Below, piece after piece: positions 1 through 6,668 of a stretch of DNA of 11,292 nt (its first letter is position 1; the number at the start of each line of letters is the position of its first letter). The DNA is from Candidatus Saccharimonadota bacterium. Its GTDB lineage: Bacteria; Patescibacteriota; Saccharimonadia; UBA4664. The position numbers were made by a program, and so were the translations under genes. Location of the stretch: contig JAQZBT010000058.1 of assembly GCA_029237755.1 (NCBI GenBank), positions 1-11,292 on the forward strand. The letters are read 5' to 3'. The notes under the pieces are model-generated. The model was not told the origin of the DNA. It saw only the letters and a list, made by a program, of their open reading frames with translations, and made no database searches.

Positions 1-982
1 CGTCTTCGTCTTCTCGCTCAAGCTCGTCGCCGACCGCCAGATTGACCTCGGACAACTTGTGCTGATCCAGGCCCTGATCTGGAGCATCTTTGGCAACCTC
101 TGGAACGTTGGCCGCGTCGCGCGCAACATCGAACGCTCCCTCGCCGACGCCGCCGAAATGACCCAGATCCTTACACTCGAACCCGAGGTCAAAGACCCGC
201 CCCACGCCCCCGCCACCACCATCACAAAGGGCCATATCGCCATCCGGGGCCTGTCGTTTGCCTACGCCGACTCCTCCGACGAACGCGTCTTCCATGGTCT
301 CGATCTCGACATCAAGCCGGGCGAGAAGATCGGACTTGTCGGCACTTCCGGAGGCGGTAAGACCACCATTACCAAGCTGCTGTTGCGACTGATGGATATC
401 CAGGGCGGTACCATCGAACTCGACGGCCACGACATCGCCAAGATGCGCCAGGCCGATGTGCGCCGGGCCATCAGCTACGTGCCCCAAGAACCACTCCTCT
501 TCCATCGCAGCCTGCGCGAAAACATCGCCTACGGCCGCCCTGGCGCCACCGAAGAGCAGATCCAAGACGCCGCCCACAAGGCCCACGCCTCCGAGTTCAT
601 CTCCAAACTCGCCAAGGGCTACGACACGCTGGTAGGGGAGCGGGGCATCAAGCTCTCCGGCGGCCAACGCCAACGCATCGCCATCGCCCGCGCCATGCTC
701 AAGGATGCCCCCATCCTGGTCCTCGACGAAGCTACCTCCGCCCTCGACTCCGAATCCGAAAAGCTTATCCAGGACGCCCTCTGGCATCTCATGGAAGGCC
801 GCACCGCCGTCGTCATCGCCCACCGCCTCTCCACTATCCAACGCATGGACCGCATCATCGTGCTCGAAGACGGTGCCATCGTGGAGCAGGGCTCTCACCA
901 CAAGCTGCTCTCCCACGGCGGCGTCTACGCCAAGCTCTGGTCGCACCAGTCGGGTGGATTTATCGACGAGGAGGAGGAGTGA
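1..982 (+). CDS. ABC exporter, ATP-binding part (5' end outside window)
   Basis: This is the 3' part of a membrane-fused ABC transporter of the MsbA/MdlB exporter type, which uses ATP to move a substrate out across the cytoplasmic membrane. The frame is open from base 2, so the gene begins upstream; the GTG at 59 lies inside a hydrophobic segment and is not a believable start. The first ~100 bases encode the end of the permease domain, and the nucleotide-binding domain follows. Visible motifs are Walker A GTSGGGKTT (341-367), the Q-loop PQEP (~482-493), signature LSGGQRQR (653-676), Walker B ILVLDE (713-730), the D-loop SALD and the H-loop His (821-823). All catalytic residues are intact. The protein ends in an acidic FIDEEEE tail. 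Its stop overlaps the next start (GTGA, 979-982), indicating translational coupling. The substrate cannot be told from this part. Confidence 0.93.
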   Translation, partial: VFVFSLKLVADRQIDLGQLVLIQALIWSIFGNLWNVGRVARNIERSLADAAEMTQILTLEPEVKDPPHAPATTITKGHIAIRGLSFAYADSSDERVFHGLDLDIKPGEKIGLVGTSGGGKTTITKLLLRLMDIQGGTIELDGHDIAKMRQADVRRAISYVPQEPLLFHRSLRENIAYGRPGATEEQIQDAAHKAHASEFISKLAKGYDTLVGERGIKLSGGQRQRIAIARAMLKDAPILVLDEATSALDSESEKLIQDALWHLMEGRTAVVIAHRLSTIQRMDRIIVLEDGAIVEQGSHHKLLSHGGVYAKLWSHQSGGFIDEEEE

Positions 983-3135
983 AACTGGCTCAGCGCGGCC
1001 TGGTCGTGTTGTTCGTAGTCTCATCGTTTCTCAGTGCTGCGCTGATATTTCTGAGCGAGCCGTACATGGGCAAGCTGTTGCTGCCGCCATTCGGCGGCTC
1101 GCCGGGCGTCTGGAACACCTGTATGGTCTTCTTCCAGGCCATGCTGCTGGCCGGCTACGCCTACGCCCACTGGTCCGTCAAACGCCTCGGCCTCAAGCGC
1201 CAGGTCTGGCTCCACGCGGCCCTGCTCCTGGTGCCGCTGCTCGTCTTGCCGCTGACCTTGCCCTCTTGGGCCGGCCAGTCGTCTGCTCCGCCCAGCCTGC
1301 AGATCCTGGCTATCCTCGCTCTCACCGTCGGCATGCCGTTCTTCATCCTCTCGACCTCCGGTCCCTTGCTACAGCGCTGGTTTGCCGCCACATCACATCC
1401 CCGGGCCGCGTCACCTTACTTCCTCTATGCTGCCGGTAATCTCGGTAGTTTCGTGGCGTTATTGGCCTATCCTTTGGTGGTCGAGCCGTCAATGAGTCTC
1501 AAGCAGCAGTCGCTCTTCTGGACGGTCGGCTACGTCATCTTCATCGCGCTGACTCTGGTATCAATCTTTGCCATGCGGCGGACCATGCGCCCGGTTGCAG
1601 CCGAGACCAAGGCCGAAGCCGCTGCCCCCGCCATCACCTGGTCGCAGCGCTGGCGCTGGCTCTTCTACGCTTTCCTGCCTTCGAGTCTCATGCTAGGCGT
1701 GACCGCTCATATCACTACCGATGTCGCGTCGGTGCCGCTGCTCTGGGTGATCCCGCTGGCCCTCTATCTGTTGACGTTTGTCATCGCCTTCGGTGCCGGC
1801 GACCCCGCCAAACGCGTCCAGCGTACAGCACCCTTCGCCGCTGCCGGTCTCTTCGGCGCCATCACTATCACCACCCTGTCTCTGCCCATGCCGGCCATTC
1901 TCATCGCCATGTACTTCCTGGCTCTGCTCACCCTGATTTCGCTGGTCGCGCATGGCAAACTGGCCGCCACCAAACCCCACCCGCTCCGCCTTACCGAATT
2001 CTATCTCTGGGTCGCGGTTGGAGGCGTGCTGGGCGGTATATTCAACAGCCTCCTGGCGCCGGTCATCTTCAACAACATTTACGAGTTCCCGCTCGCTTTG
2101 CTCCTCACCGTGCCATTGCTCGTCAGCATCAAGTCTCTGCGCCGGCCCGGCTCCCGCCAGTTGGCCTTTGCGCTGGTGCCGTGCCTGCTCTATCTCGCCA
2201 CCATGGGCCTGGTCGTCCTGGGCAAAGGCAATCTCGGCGACCCGGTCGCAATGCTGGTGATCTTTGGTCTGGCCGTCATGTTCATGCTCTACCGCGCCCG
2301 CCCCATCGGCTACGGCATAGGCATGCTGGCCCTCCTCGTTACGCCTCTCCTGGCCTTGGCAGCCCAGCCGGCGCTGCACATCGAACGCACCTTCTACGGC
2401 GTCATCAAAGTCAAACAAGCCGGCGACACCCGCGTCCTCTACCACGGCGTTACTCAGCACGGCAGCCAATTCACCGATGCCAAACGCAGCCTCGAGCCCA
2501 CGACTTACTACCACCGTTCAGGACCGCTCGGCGATGTCCTGCCGGCCTGCCAACGCCTGACCGGCTGCCGCGATATTGGTGTTGTCGGATTGGGAGTGGG
2601 CACGTTGGCCGGCTACGGCCGGGAAGGTGACCGCATCACCTTTTACGAAATCGATCCCGAGATAATCCGCATCGCCCACAACCCGCGCCTCTTCACATAC
2701 CTCACCCGCACCCCCGCCGACACCAAGACTATCGTCGGTGACGGCCGCCTCAGCCTGGCCTCGTCCAAGGAGCAATATGACCTTCTCGTCATCGACGCTT
2801 TCAGCTCCGACGCCATTCCCAGCCACCTCCTGACGCGCGAGGCTGTGAAGGTCTACATGGACCGCCTCGGCCCGTCCGGGCAGCTTGCGCTCCACATCTC
2901 GAACCGTTACCTCGACCTCAAGCCTATTGTTCAGGCTGCCGCCCGCGATGCCGGCCTGCAGGCAGTGGTACTCAAGGGCGGCACCAGGAACGGCGGCGCC
3001 CTGCCCTCCGAATGGGTCGTGCTCGCCCGCGATAAGGCGACGGTCGATAGTCTGGAGGGTTGGGAGCCGCTGAGCGGCCCGCAGATCGACCCCTGGACTG
3101 ACGACTACTCCAACATTCTCGACGCCCTGCGTTAA
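979..3135 (+). CDS. Fused multi-pass membrane / spermidine-synthase-like protein
   Basis: A 718-residue protein of the fused MFS/spermidine synthase family. Residues ~1-450 form many hydrophobic helices and begin with the family's typical N-terminus (SEPYMGKLLLPPFGGSPGVW, then MVFFQAMLLAGYAYAH). Residues ~460-718 form a Rossmann-like spermidine synthase/methyltransferase domain. It shows a nucleotide-binding loop GLGVGTL (537-543), an acidic strand end FYEIDP with Glu557, DGR at 588-590, and YDLLVIDAFSSDAIP at 600-614 with Asp606 near the usual catalytic Asp position. In true SpeE this region is followed by polyamine-binding residues that I cannot identify here, so aminopropyl transfer is unproven; another S-adenosyl-group transfer is possible. 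The GTG start at 979 overlaps the ABC gene stop by 4 nt, so the two are probably one operon. This could link transport to modification or export of a small cationic molecule, but that is inference. Confidence 0.88.
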   Translation: MKLAQRGLVVLFVVSSFLSAALIFLSEPYMGKLLLPPFGGSPGVWNTCMVFFQAMLLAGYAYAHWSVKRLGLKRQVWLHAALLLVPLLVLPLTLPSWAGQSSAPPSLQILAILALTVGMPFFILSTSGPLLQRWFAATSHPRAASPYFLYAAGNLGSFVALLAYPLVVEPSMSLKQQSLFWTVGYVIFIALTLVSIFAMRRTMRPVAAETKAEAAAPAITWSQRWRWLFYAFLPSSLMLGVTAHITTDVASVPLLWVIPLALYLLTFVIAFGAGDPAKRVQRTAPFAAAGLFGAITITTLSLPMPAILIAMYFLALLTLISLVAHGKLAATKPHPLRLTEFYLWVAVGGVLGGIFNSLLAPVIFNNIYEFPLALLLTVPLLVSIKSLRRPGSRQLAFALVPCLLYLATMGLVVLGKGNLGDPVAMLVIFGLAVMFMLYRARPIGYGIGMLALLVTPLLALAAQPALHIERTFYGVIKVKQAGDTRVLYHGVTQHGSQFTDAKRSLEPTTYYHRSGPLGDVLPACQRLTGCRDIGVVGLGVGTLAGYGREGDRITFYEIDPEIIRIAHNPRLFTYLTRTPADTKTIVGDGRLSLASSKEQYDLLVIDAFSSDAIPSHLLTREAVKVYMDRLGPSGQLALHISNRYLDLKPIVQAAARDAGLQAVVLKGGTRNGGALPSEWVVLARDKATVDSLEGWEPLSGPQIDPWTDDYSNILDALR

Positions 3136-3140
3136 CGATC

Positions 3141-3174
3141 GGCGCCGCCCGGAGCATAAGCGCCTCGAGTTTTT
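3141..3174 (+). terminator. Possible weak terminator after the fused membrane gene
   Basis: A 5-bp GGCGC/GCGCC stem (3141-3145 with 3160-3164) with a 14-nt loop is followed by a run of five T (3170-3174). It is correctly placed between the stop at 3135 and the next promoter at 3198. The stem is short and the T-run starts 5 nt beyond it, so this is only a candidate. Confidence 0.3.
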
Positions 3175-3197
3175 CGCTCAAGATCGGAGCTTGGGGT

Positions 3198-3226
3198 TTG
3201 ACCGATTATCAGACTCATGGCATAAT
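3198..3226 (+). promoter_or_regulatory. Sigma70-type promoter with extended -10 for the guanylate kinase gene
   Basis: The -35 TTGACC (3198-3203), a 17-bp spacer and the -10 CATAAT (3221-3226) are seen, with TG at 3218-3219 one base before the hexamer (extended -10). Transcription would start near 3233. The open frame of the kinase gene runs back to a TTG at 3198, which is the -35 box itself, so translation must start further downstream. Confidence 0.72.
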
Positions 3227-3302
3227 ATGGCACAAGCAATTTGGCCTATGGCCGATGCGACAGCTCTTACGCACACCCAAGACCCGAAGGGGGTTGGTCA
3301 GC

Positions 3303-3872
3303 TTGACCGAGATCATTATCGTCTCCGGAGCGTCGGCCGTTGGTAAACAGACGGTACTCGACATCCTCCTGCAAATGCGGGACGACCTTACCTGGTCGGT
3401 ATCGCGCACAACGCGCAAACCCAGGGAAGGCGAGCAGAACGGGGTTCACTACTGGTTCATCCGGCACGATGAGTTCAGCCGGCTAGTAGTCGCGGATGAT
3501 TTCCTGGAATGGCGCCACTACGACAAGGAGAGCTACGGCACTCCCAGGCCAGACCCGGGCGTCGACCGGCTGTTGATCGAGTGCGACATCGAAGGCGCCC
3601 GTCTCATCAAGTTGCACAAGCGTCCAGAAGACCGCATCACTACGATCGTTCTCTTCCCGCCGGGCGACACTCGCCGCAAGCAGCTCGCCTGTCTCCGTCG
3701 CCGGCACCGCAACCGAGGTACGGCCCCAGAGAAGATCAACGACCGCATCGAGACAGCCAAGGGCGAGCTCGATGCTGCACCCGAGTTCTACGACCACATC
3801 GTCGTCAATGACGATGCCAAGCGGGCAGCCCAAGAGATTAGCGACATCATCGACGCTGCCGTCAGAGTATAA
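3303..3872 (+). CDS. gmk: Guanylate kinase
   Basis: Guanylate kinase phosphorylates GMP to GDP with ATP in the cytoplasm. From the TTG at 3303 the protein has 189 residues, close to the family norm. The P-loop is SGASAVGKQT (8-17), with Ala where many Gmk proteins have Pro and Gly. The GMP-binding part shows SRTTRKPREGE (34-44), Tyr50, Glu69 and YGT (78-80). Further on are IECDIEGA, the lid-like segment RRRHRNRGTAPEKINDRI, and the closing YDHIVVNDD, all matching the family order. I chose TTG 3303 because AAGGGGG (3287-3293) lies 9 nt upstream and because the P-loop then sits at its usual distance from the start. ATG 3255 is possible but has no Shine-Dalgarno sequence. The gene stands alone between its own promoter and a terminator overlapping its stop codon. 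A second, more typical gmk elsewhere in the genome cannot be excluded. Confidence 0.86.
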   Translation: MTEIIIVSGASAVGKQTVLDILLQMRDDLTWSVSRTTRKPREGEQNGVHYWFIRHDEFSRLVVADDFLEWRHYDKESYGTPRPDPGVDRLLIECDIEGARLIKLHKRPEDRITTIVLFPPGDTRRKQLACLRRRHRNRGTAPEKINDRIETAKGELDAAPEFYDHIVVNDDAKRAAQEISDIIDAAVRV

Positions 3873-3915
3873 GGCTCGCAAGGAAGGTTCATACCGGCCT
3901 TGTGAGCCTTCTTTG
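3871..3915 (+). terminator. Hairpin terminator of the guanylate kinase gene
   Basis: A 13-bp stem pairs AAGGCTCGCAAGG (3871-3883) with CCTTGTGAGCCTT (3898-3910), with one G-U pair and a 14-nt loop, followed by CTTTG. It begins inside the TAA stop codon (3870-3872). The short U-rich tail makes it a plausible intrinsic terminator. Confidence 0.65.
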
Positions 3916-3929
3916 TGCCTGCACTCTCC

Positions 3930-3958
3930 TTGACCACCGAGCCCAATCGGGGCACAAT
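3930..3958 (+). promoter_or_regulatory. Promoter of the tRNA-Ala gene
   Basis: The -35 TTGACC (3930-3935), an exact 17-bp spacer and the -10 CACAAT (3953-3958) are seen. The -35 hexamer and spacing equal those of the guanylate kinase promoter. A start near 3965 would leave a ~30-nt leader before the tRNA at 3995, to be removed by RNase P. Confidence 0.68.
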
Positions 3959-3994
3959 ATATCAGTTCCGCACCCCCGTCGCCGCCACACTCGT

Positions 3995-4071
3995 GGGGCA
4001 TTAGCTCAGCTGGCTAGAGCGCTGCATTCGCATTGCAGAGGTCAAGAGTTCGAATCTCTTATGCTCCACCA
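3995..4071 (+). tRNA. tRNA-Ala (anticodon CGC), CCA encoded
   Basis: A complete 77-nt cloverleaf. The acceptor stem is GGGGCAT (3995-4001) with ATGCTCC (4061-4067). The D-arm pairs GCTC with GAGC (4004-4020). The anticodon stem CTGCA/TGCAG (4022-4038) has loop TTCGCAT with anticodon CGC at 4029-4031, and the T-arm is AAGAG-TTCGAAT-CTCTT (4044-4060). The discriminator base is A4068 and CCA is encoded at 4069-4071. The third acceptor pair is G-U, the classic alanine identity element, agreeing with CGC reading GCG. Its last ~19 nt (4053-4071) are repeated twice downstream, and the terminator stem begins at the final A of CCA. Confidence 0.96.
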
Positions 4072-4108
4072 AGAAATAATCCCGACCAACCGGTCGGGAT
4101 TATTTCTT
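4071..4108 (+). terminator. Long terminator hairpin directly after tRNA-Ala
   Basis: A perfect 17-bp inverted repeat: arm 4071-4087 (AAGAAATAATCCCGACC), loop AACC, arm 4092-4108. The descending arm ends in TTATTTCTT and the ascending arm starts A-rich, so it could stop transcription from both directions. The stem uses the last base of the tRNA's CCA. Confidence 0.75.
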
Positions 4109-4231
4109 GAAGGCACAAAAGCAGAGATTCGAACGTCTCGAAGTTCGACTAGCGCCGACACCTATATCGTGGCAAGTAAATCGAAAAGGGGAGGCGCAGG
4201 TCGCGCCAGCGACAATCTCTTATGCTCCACC

Positions 4232-4267
4232 AAGAATAAAACCCGACACCAGTCGGGTTTTATTCTT
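4232..4267 (+). terminator. Second array hairpin (terminator-like)
   Basis: A perfect 16-bp stem joins AAGAATAAAACCCGAC (4232-4247) and 4252-4267 around the loop ACCA. It holds the same place after the tRNA-tail copy as the true tRNA terminator, but the stem sequence differs on both sides together. The shape suits an intrinsic terminator; no promoter was seen just before it. Confidence 0.6.
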
Positions 4268-4383
4268 GCGAGGGTGAGATTCGAACACCACGAAGTTCGT
4301 CTAGCGCCGACTCGTACTTGGTGGCAAACAAATATACATGAGGAGGCGCAGGTCGCGTGAGCGACAATCTCTTATGCTCCACC

Positions 4384-4416
4384 AAGAAATGATCCCCGAA
4401 AGGGGGGTCATTTCTT
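4384..4416 (+). terminator. Third array hairpin (terminator-like)
   Basis: A 14-bp stem with one G-U pair joins AAGAAATGATCCCC (4384-4397) and 4403-4416 around the loop GAAAG. It is the third hairpin in the array and again starts at the final A of a tRNA-tail copy. Confidence 0.58.
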
Positions 4417-4495
4417 GGTAAGGGTGAGATTCGAACGCGCCGCACAAACCTGCATCTGGCCGTAGTGCCCTTCTCGCGCTATCCTATGCACAGGT

Positions 4496-5436
4496 ATGAA
4501 GCTGAAACGTTTCCGTCTCTCCAACCTTCCCTGGCGCACGATCGGCATCTCGGCCGTCGTCGCGGCCATCTATTTCATCACCGCCAAGACTGGCTTAGCC
4601 TTGGCCATTGCCGTCGAGCAGGTCAGCCCCATCTGGCCGCCCACCGGTATTGCCCTGGCTGTCGTCCTGCTGCTGGGCTATCGCTACTTGCCCGCCATTG
4701 CCATCGGCGCCTTCCTCGCCAACGCTACCTCCAATGAACCGCTCCTCATAGCGGCCATCATCGCCGTGGGCAACACGCTCGAGGCATTTGTCGGGGCCTA
4801 CATCATCAAGCGCTTCACCCATCTGCCCCGTACCTTGGTCGCCGATCGCAACCTGTTTGTCTTCATCGTCGCGGCCGCCGTCTGTTGTGTCGTCAGCGCC
4901 ACCATAGGCACCTCCAGCCTGTTCTTGGGCGGTCTAGCCGAGGGGCAGTCCTACTGGCTCGTCTGGATCACTTGGTGGGCCGGTGATGCTCTCGGTGCCA
5001 TCATCTGCTCACGGCCGCTATCACCCTGGCGCTTGTCATGTTGGCGAGCCTGGTCGTCTTCACTTCGCCACGCACCTTGCCCATCACTCCGGCCGCCTAC
5101 ATGCTTTTCCCGATCATGATCTGGACCGCCTTCCGGCTCTTTCAAATCGGCGTTGTCACGGCTGCAGTCATCATGTCCGTGATAACTGTTTGGGCCACCC
5201 TCAATGGTCTTGGCCCATTCCCCGGCCGGGCGCGCGGCGACTTTGCTCTCATCTACTGCCAGCTCTATATCGCTATCATATCTATCACGTCCTTGGCCGT
5301 CGCCAGTACGGTGGCCAAGCGGGCCAAGGCCGAGGCCGAGCTCGAGCGCGTCGCCAACGACCTGCGCGAGGCCAACAGCCGCGTCACCAACATCCTGGCT
5401 GAGGTCCTGGACGGCGACACTACCCGCAAGCATTAA
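4496..5436 (+). pseudogene. MASE1-type membrane sensor, frame-disrupted, no output domain
   Basis: MASE1 is a multi-pass membrane sensing domain usually attached to a histidine kinase, GGDEF or similar output module. The first frame (ATG 4496) gives clear MASE1 sequence: a basic start, several helices, SPIWPPTGIALAVVLL, ANATSNEP and WITWWAGDALGAII, up to about 5008. The family pattern then continues in another frame from about 5011 (TAAITLALVMLASLVVF, later PITPAAYMLFPIMIW) to TAA 5434-5436. The segment that normally follows GDALG, with a Pro-Leu stretch and a short polar linker, is not seen in either frame, so a small out-of-frame deletion fits better than a one-base slip. The C-terminus is a short coiled coil (AEAELERVANDLREANSRV) with no catalytic domain. 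Read literally, the first frame ends at 5119 (207 aa). TATCCT at 4480-4485 is a weak -10 candidate. An assembly error is possible. Confidence 0.72.
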
Positions 5437-5441
5437 TGCCA

Positions 5442-5447
5442 TATACT
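5442..5447 (+). promoter_or_regulatory. -10 box giving a near-leaderless MFS transcript
   Basis: TATACT lies 7 nt before ATG 5455, so a start at the usual distance would fall at or next to the A of the start codon. No Shine-Dalgarno sequence precedes the ATG, and no good -35 hexamer is visible in the end of the upstream reading frame. Confidence 0.5.
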
Positions 5448-5454
5448 GGGACCA

Positions 5455-6612
5455 ATGCCGGTCCTGTTACTTGTCGTCATCTACCTCACCTTTATCAGCC
5501 TCGGCCTACCCGATGCCGTCTTTGGTGGCGCCTGGCCGGCCATCTATCCGGCCCTCAATGCTAACGTCGGTATCGCTGGTGCTCTCACCGCTGTAGCCAC
5601 CGTCGGTACCCTCGTCTCAACGCTCGGTGCCTCCAACCTCTCCCGCAAATTCGGCGTTGGCCTGCTCGTGGCGCTCTCTACTCTCCTCACAGCCATCGGC
5701 CTGATCGGACTGTCTCAGGCCGACCACATCGCCTGGTTCTTCCTCTGGATGATTCCTATCGGCTTCGGCGGAGGCGCCATCGACGCGGCCCTCAACAACT
5801 ACGTCGCCACCCACTACCAGGCTCACCACATGAACTGGATGCACGCCTGCTGGGGCATCGGCGCGGGCATCGGTCCCATCATCTTCGCGCTCTCCTATGC
5901 CCAGACCCAGGATTGGCACACCGGCTTCACTCTCGTTGCGGCCATCCAATTTGCACTTGTCGTTATCCTGCTCGTCGCCGTCCCCTTGTGGGCGAAGGTG
6001 CGGGCCCGCAAGGCCGGCAGCGGCGACACCACCCTCATCCCCGACAACTGGCGTATCATCCTGGGCAACCGCCGCGTCTGGCTGGCCCTCTTCAGCTTCC
6101 TCTTCTATGTCAGCGCCGAGATTGGCACCGGTTTCTGGGCCGCTACCTACGCCGTCACGATCCAACACATTCCCGTGGCGCAGGCCGCCGCTCTCACCGG
6201 TATCTACTTCGGCTCCATCGGCATCTCCCGCATTGTGTGCGGCTTTCTGGTGATGAAACTGTCCAACGAGCTCATGATCCGGGCCGGAATCTTGATCGGG
6301 GTGGCAGGTATTGCCTTGTTCATGGCGGGCGGCAGCTTCGCCACATCAGTGCTCGGGCTGGCCCTGGCCGGCGCCGGCTTCGCGCCGGTCTTCCCCGGCA
6401 TGATTCACGAGACGCCCCGCCGCTTCGGAGCCGCCAGTTCGCAGAAGCTCATCAGCCTCCAGATGGCGTTCGGCTACACCTGCGGCCTCGTCATCCTGCC
6501 GCTCCTGGGACTGGTTGCGGCCATTTCGTCTGCGACCGTAGTCTTTGCCGTCGTGCTCGCGCTACTGGCCGGTCTGCTGTTTACCACGGAAAAAATCAAA
6601 CACCAATATTAG
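5455..6612 (+). CDS. MFS transporter (fucose-permease-like)
   Basis: A 385-residue polytopic membrane protein with about 12 hydrophobic helices, the length and layout of a major facilitator superfamily transporter. The segment GFGGGAIDAALNNYVATHY followed by HHMNWMHACWGIGAGIGP is typical of MFS members related to the FucP/COG0738 group, where the conserved Asn and His-rich turn lie between helices 4 and 5. The basic loop SRKFG (about residues 64-68) occupies the place of the MFS helix 2-3 motif. A second half with similar features (YFGSIGISRIVCGFLVMKL) follows a central basic loop around WAKVRARKAG. The substrate is unknown; sugars or drugs are both possible in this group. ATG 5455 is used with a -10 box just upstream and no ribosome binding site. 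The stop precedes the glutamate dehydrogenase promoter by a few bases, so the two are probably separate units. Confidence 0.88.
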   Translation: MPVLLLVVIYLTFISLGLPDAVFGGAWPAIYPALNANVGIAGALTAVATVGTLVSTLGASNLSRKFGVGLLVALSTLLTAIGLIGLSQADHIAWFFLWMIPIGFGGGAIDAALNNYVATHYQAHHMNWMHACWGIGAGIGPIIFALSYAQTQDWHTGFTLVAAIQFALVVILLVAVPLWAKVRARKAGSGDTTLIPDNWRIILGNRRVWLALFSFLFYVSAEIGTGFWAATYAVTIQHIPVAQAAALTGIYFGSIGISRIVCGFLVMKLSNELMIRAGILIGVAGIALFMAGGSFATSVLGLALAGAGFAPVFPGMIHETPRRFGAASSQKLISLQMAFGYTCGLVILPLLGLVAAISSATVVFAVVLALLAGLLFTTEKIKHQY

Positions 6613-6618
6613 TCAACG

Positions 6619-6646
6619 TTGCAATAACTCTTATTTTTGCCACAAT
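6619..6646 (+). promoter_or_regulatory. Promoter of the glutamate dehydrogenase gene
   Basis: The -35 TTGCAA (6619-6624), a 16-bp spacer and the -10 CACAAT (6641-6646) are seen, with TG at 6638-6639 forming an extended -10. The -10 hexamer is identical to that of the tRNA promoter. This A/T-rich 56-nt gap stands out from the GC-rich coding sequence on both sides. Transcription would start near 6653. Confidence 0.65.
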
Positions 6647-6668
6647 TAGCATAAAGAGGAGAACGATA

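Larger units (their letters stand above)
4053..4436 (+). repeat. Tandem array of tRNA-tail/hairpin units
   Basis: Three units follow one another. Each starts with the same 23-nt block, made of the tRNA-Ala tail (CTCTTATGCTCCACCA and 3 bases before it) plus AGAA: 4053-4075, 4214-4236 and 4366-4388. The unit-to-unit distances are 161 and 152 nt. Each block runs into a hairpin (4071-4108, 4232-4267, 4384-4416). After the hairpin comes GAGATTCGAAC (4124-4134, 4276-4286, 4426-4436), the reverse complement of the tRNA T-loop/T-stem. Units 1 and 2 also share CGAAGTTCG and CTAGCGCCGAC (4139-4159, 4291-4311) and GGAGGCGCAGGTCGCG (4190-4205, 4342-4357). Unit 3 lacks these and is truncated. Only the first copy is part of a full tRNA. 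No protein gene is supported in 4072-4495. Candidate explanations are serial site-specific insertion at the tRNA end or a structured RNA. Confidence 0.85.

Noticed and set aside
1693..2514. 273-codon open frame on the minus strand
   Set aside because: It lies entirely inside the well-supported fused membrane/spermidine-synthase-like gene, and its Gln/Glu/Gly-rich product looks like the antisense of a GC-rich coding frame.
3902..4360. 152-codon open frame across the tRNA and repeat array
   Set aside because: It reads through the tRNA and its terminator. Its product contains peptides typical of spurious translation of tRNA sequence.
4053..4436. CRISPR array
   Set aside because: There are only three units. 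Repeats are interrupted by hairpins, spacers share sequence with each other, and the repeat is the tail of a functional tRNA.
4260..4445. 61-codon minus-strand frame in the array
   Set aside because: Its ends (VRISPLPR, GVRISPSQ) are translations of reversed T-arm sequence, and the matching frame in unit 1 contains a stop.
5913..6668. N-terminal extension of glutamate dehydrogenase by 252 codons
   Set aside because: The extension overlaps the MFS gene in another frame and has Arg/His/Pro-rich shadow composition. A promoter and a good Shine-Dalgarno sequence place the start at 6669.
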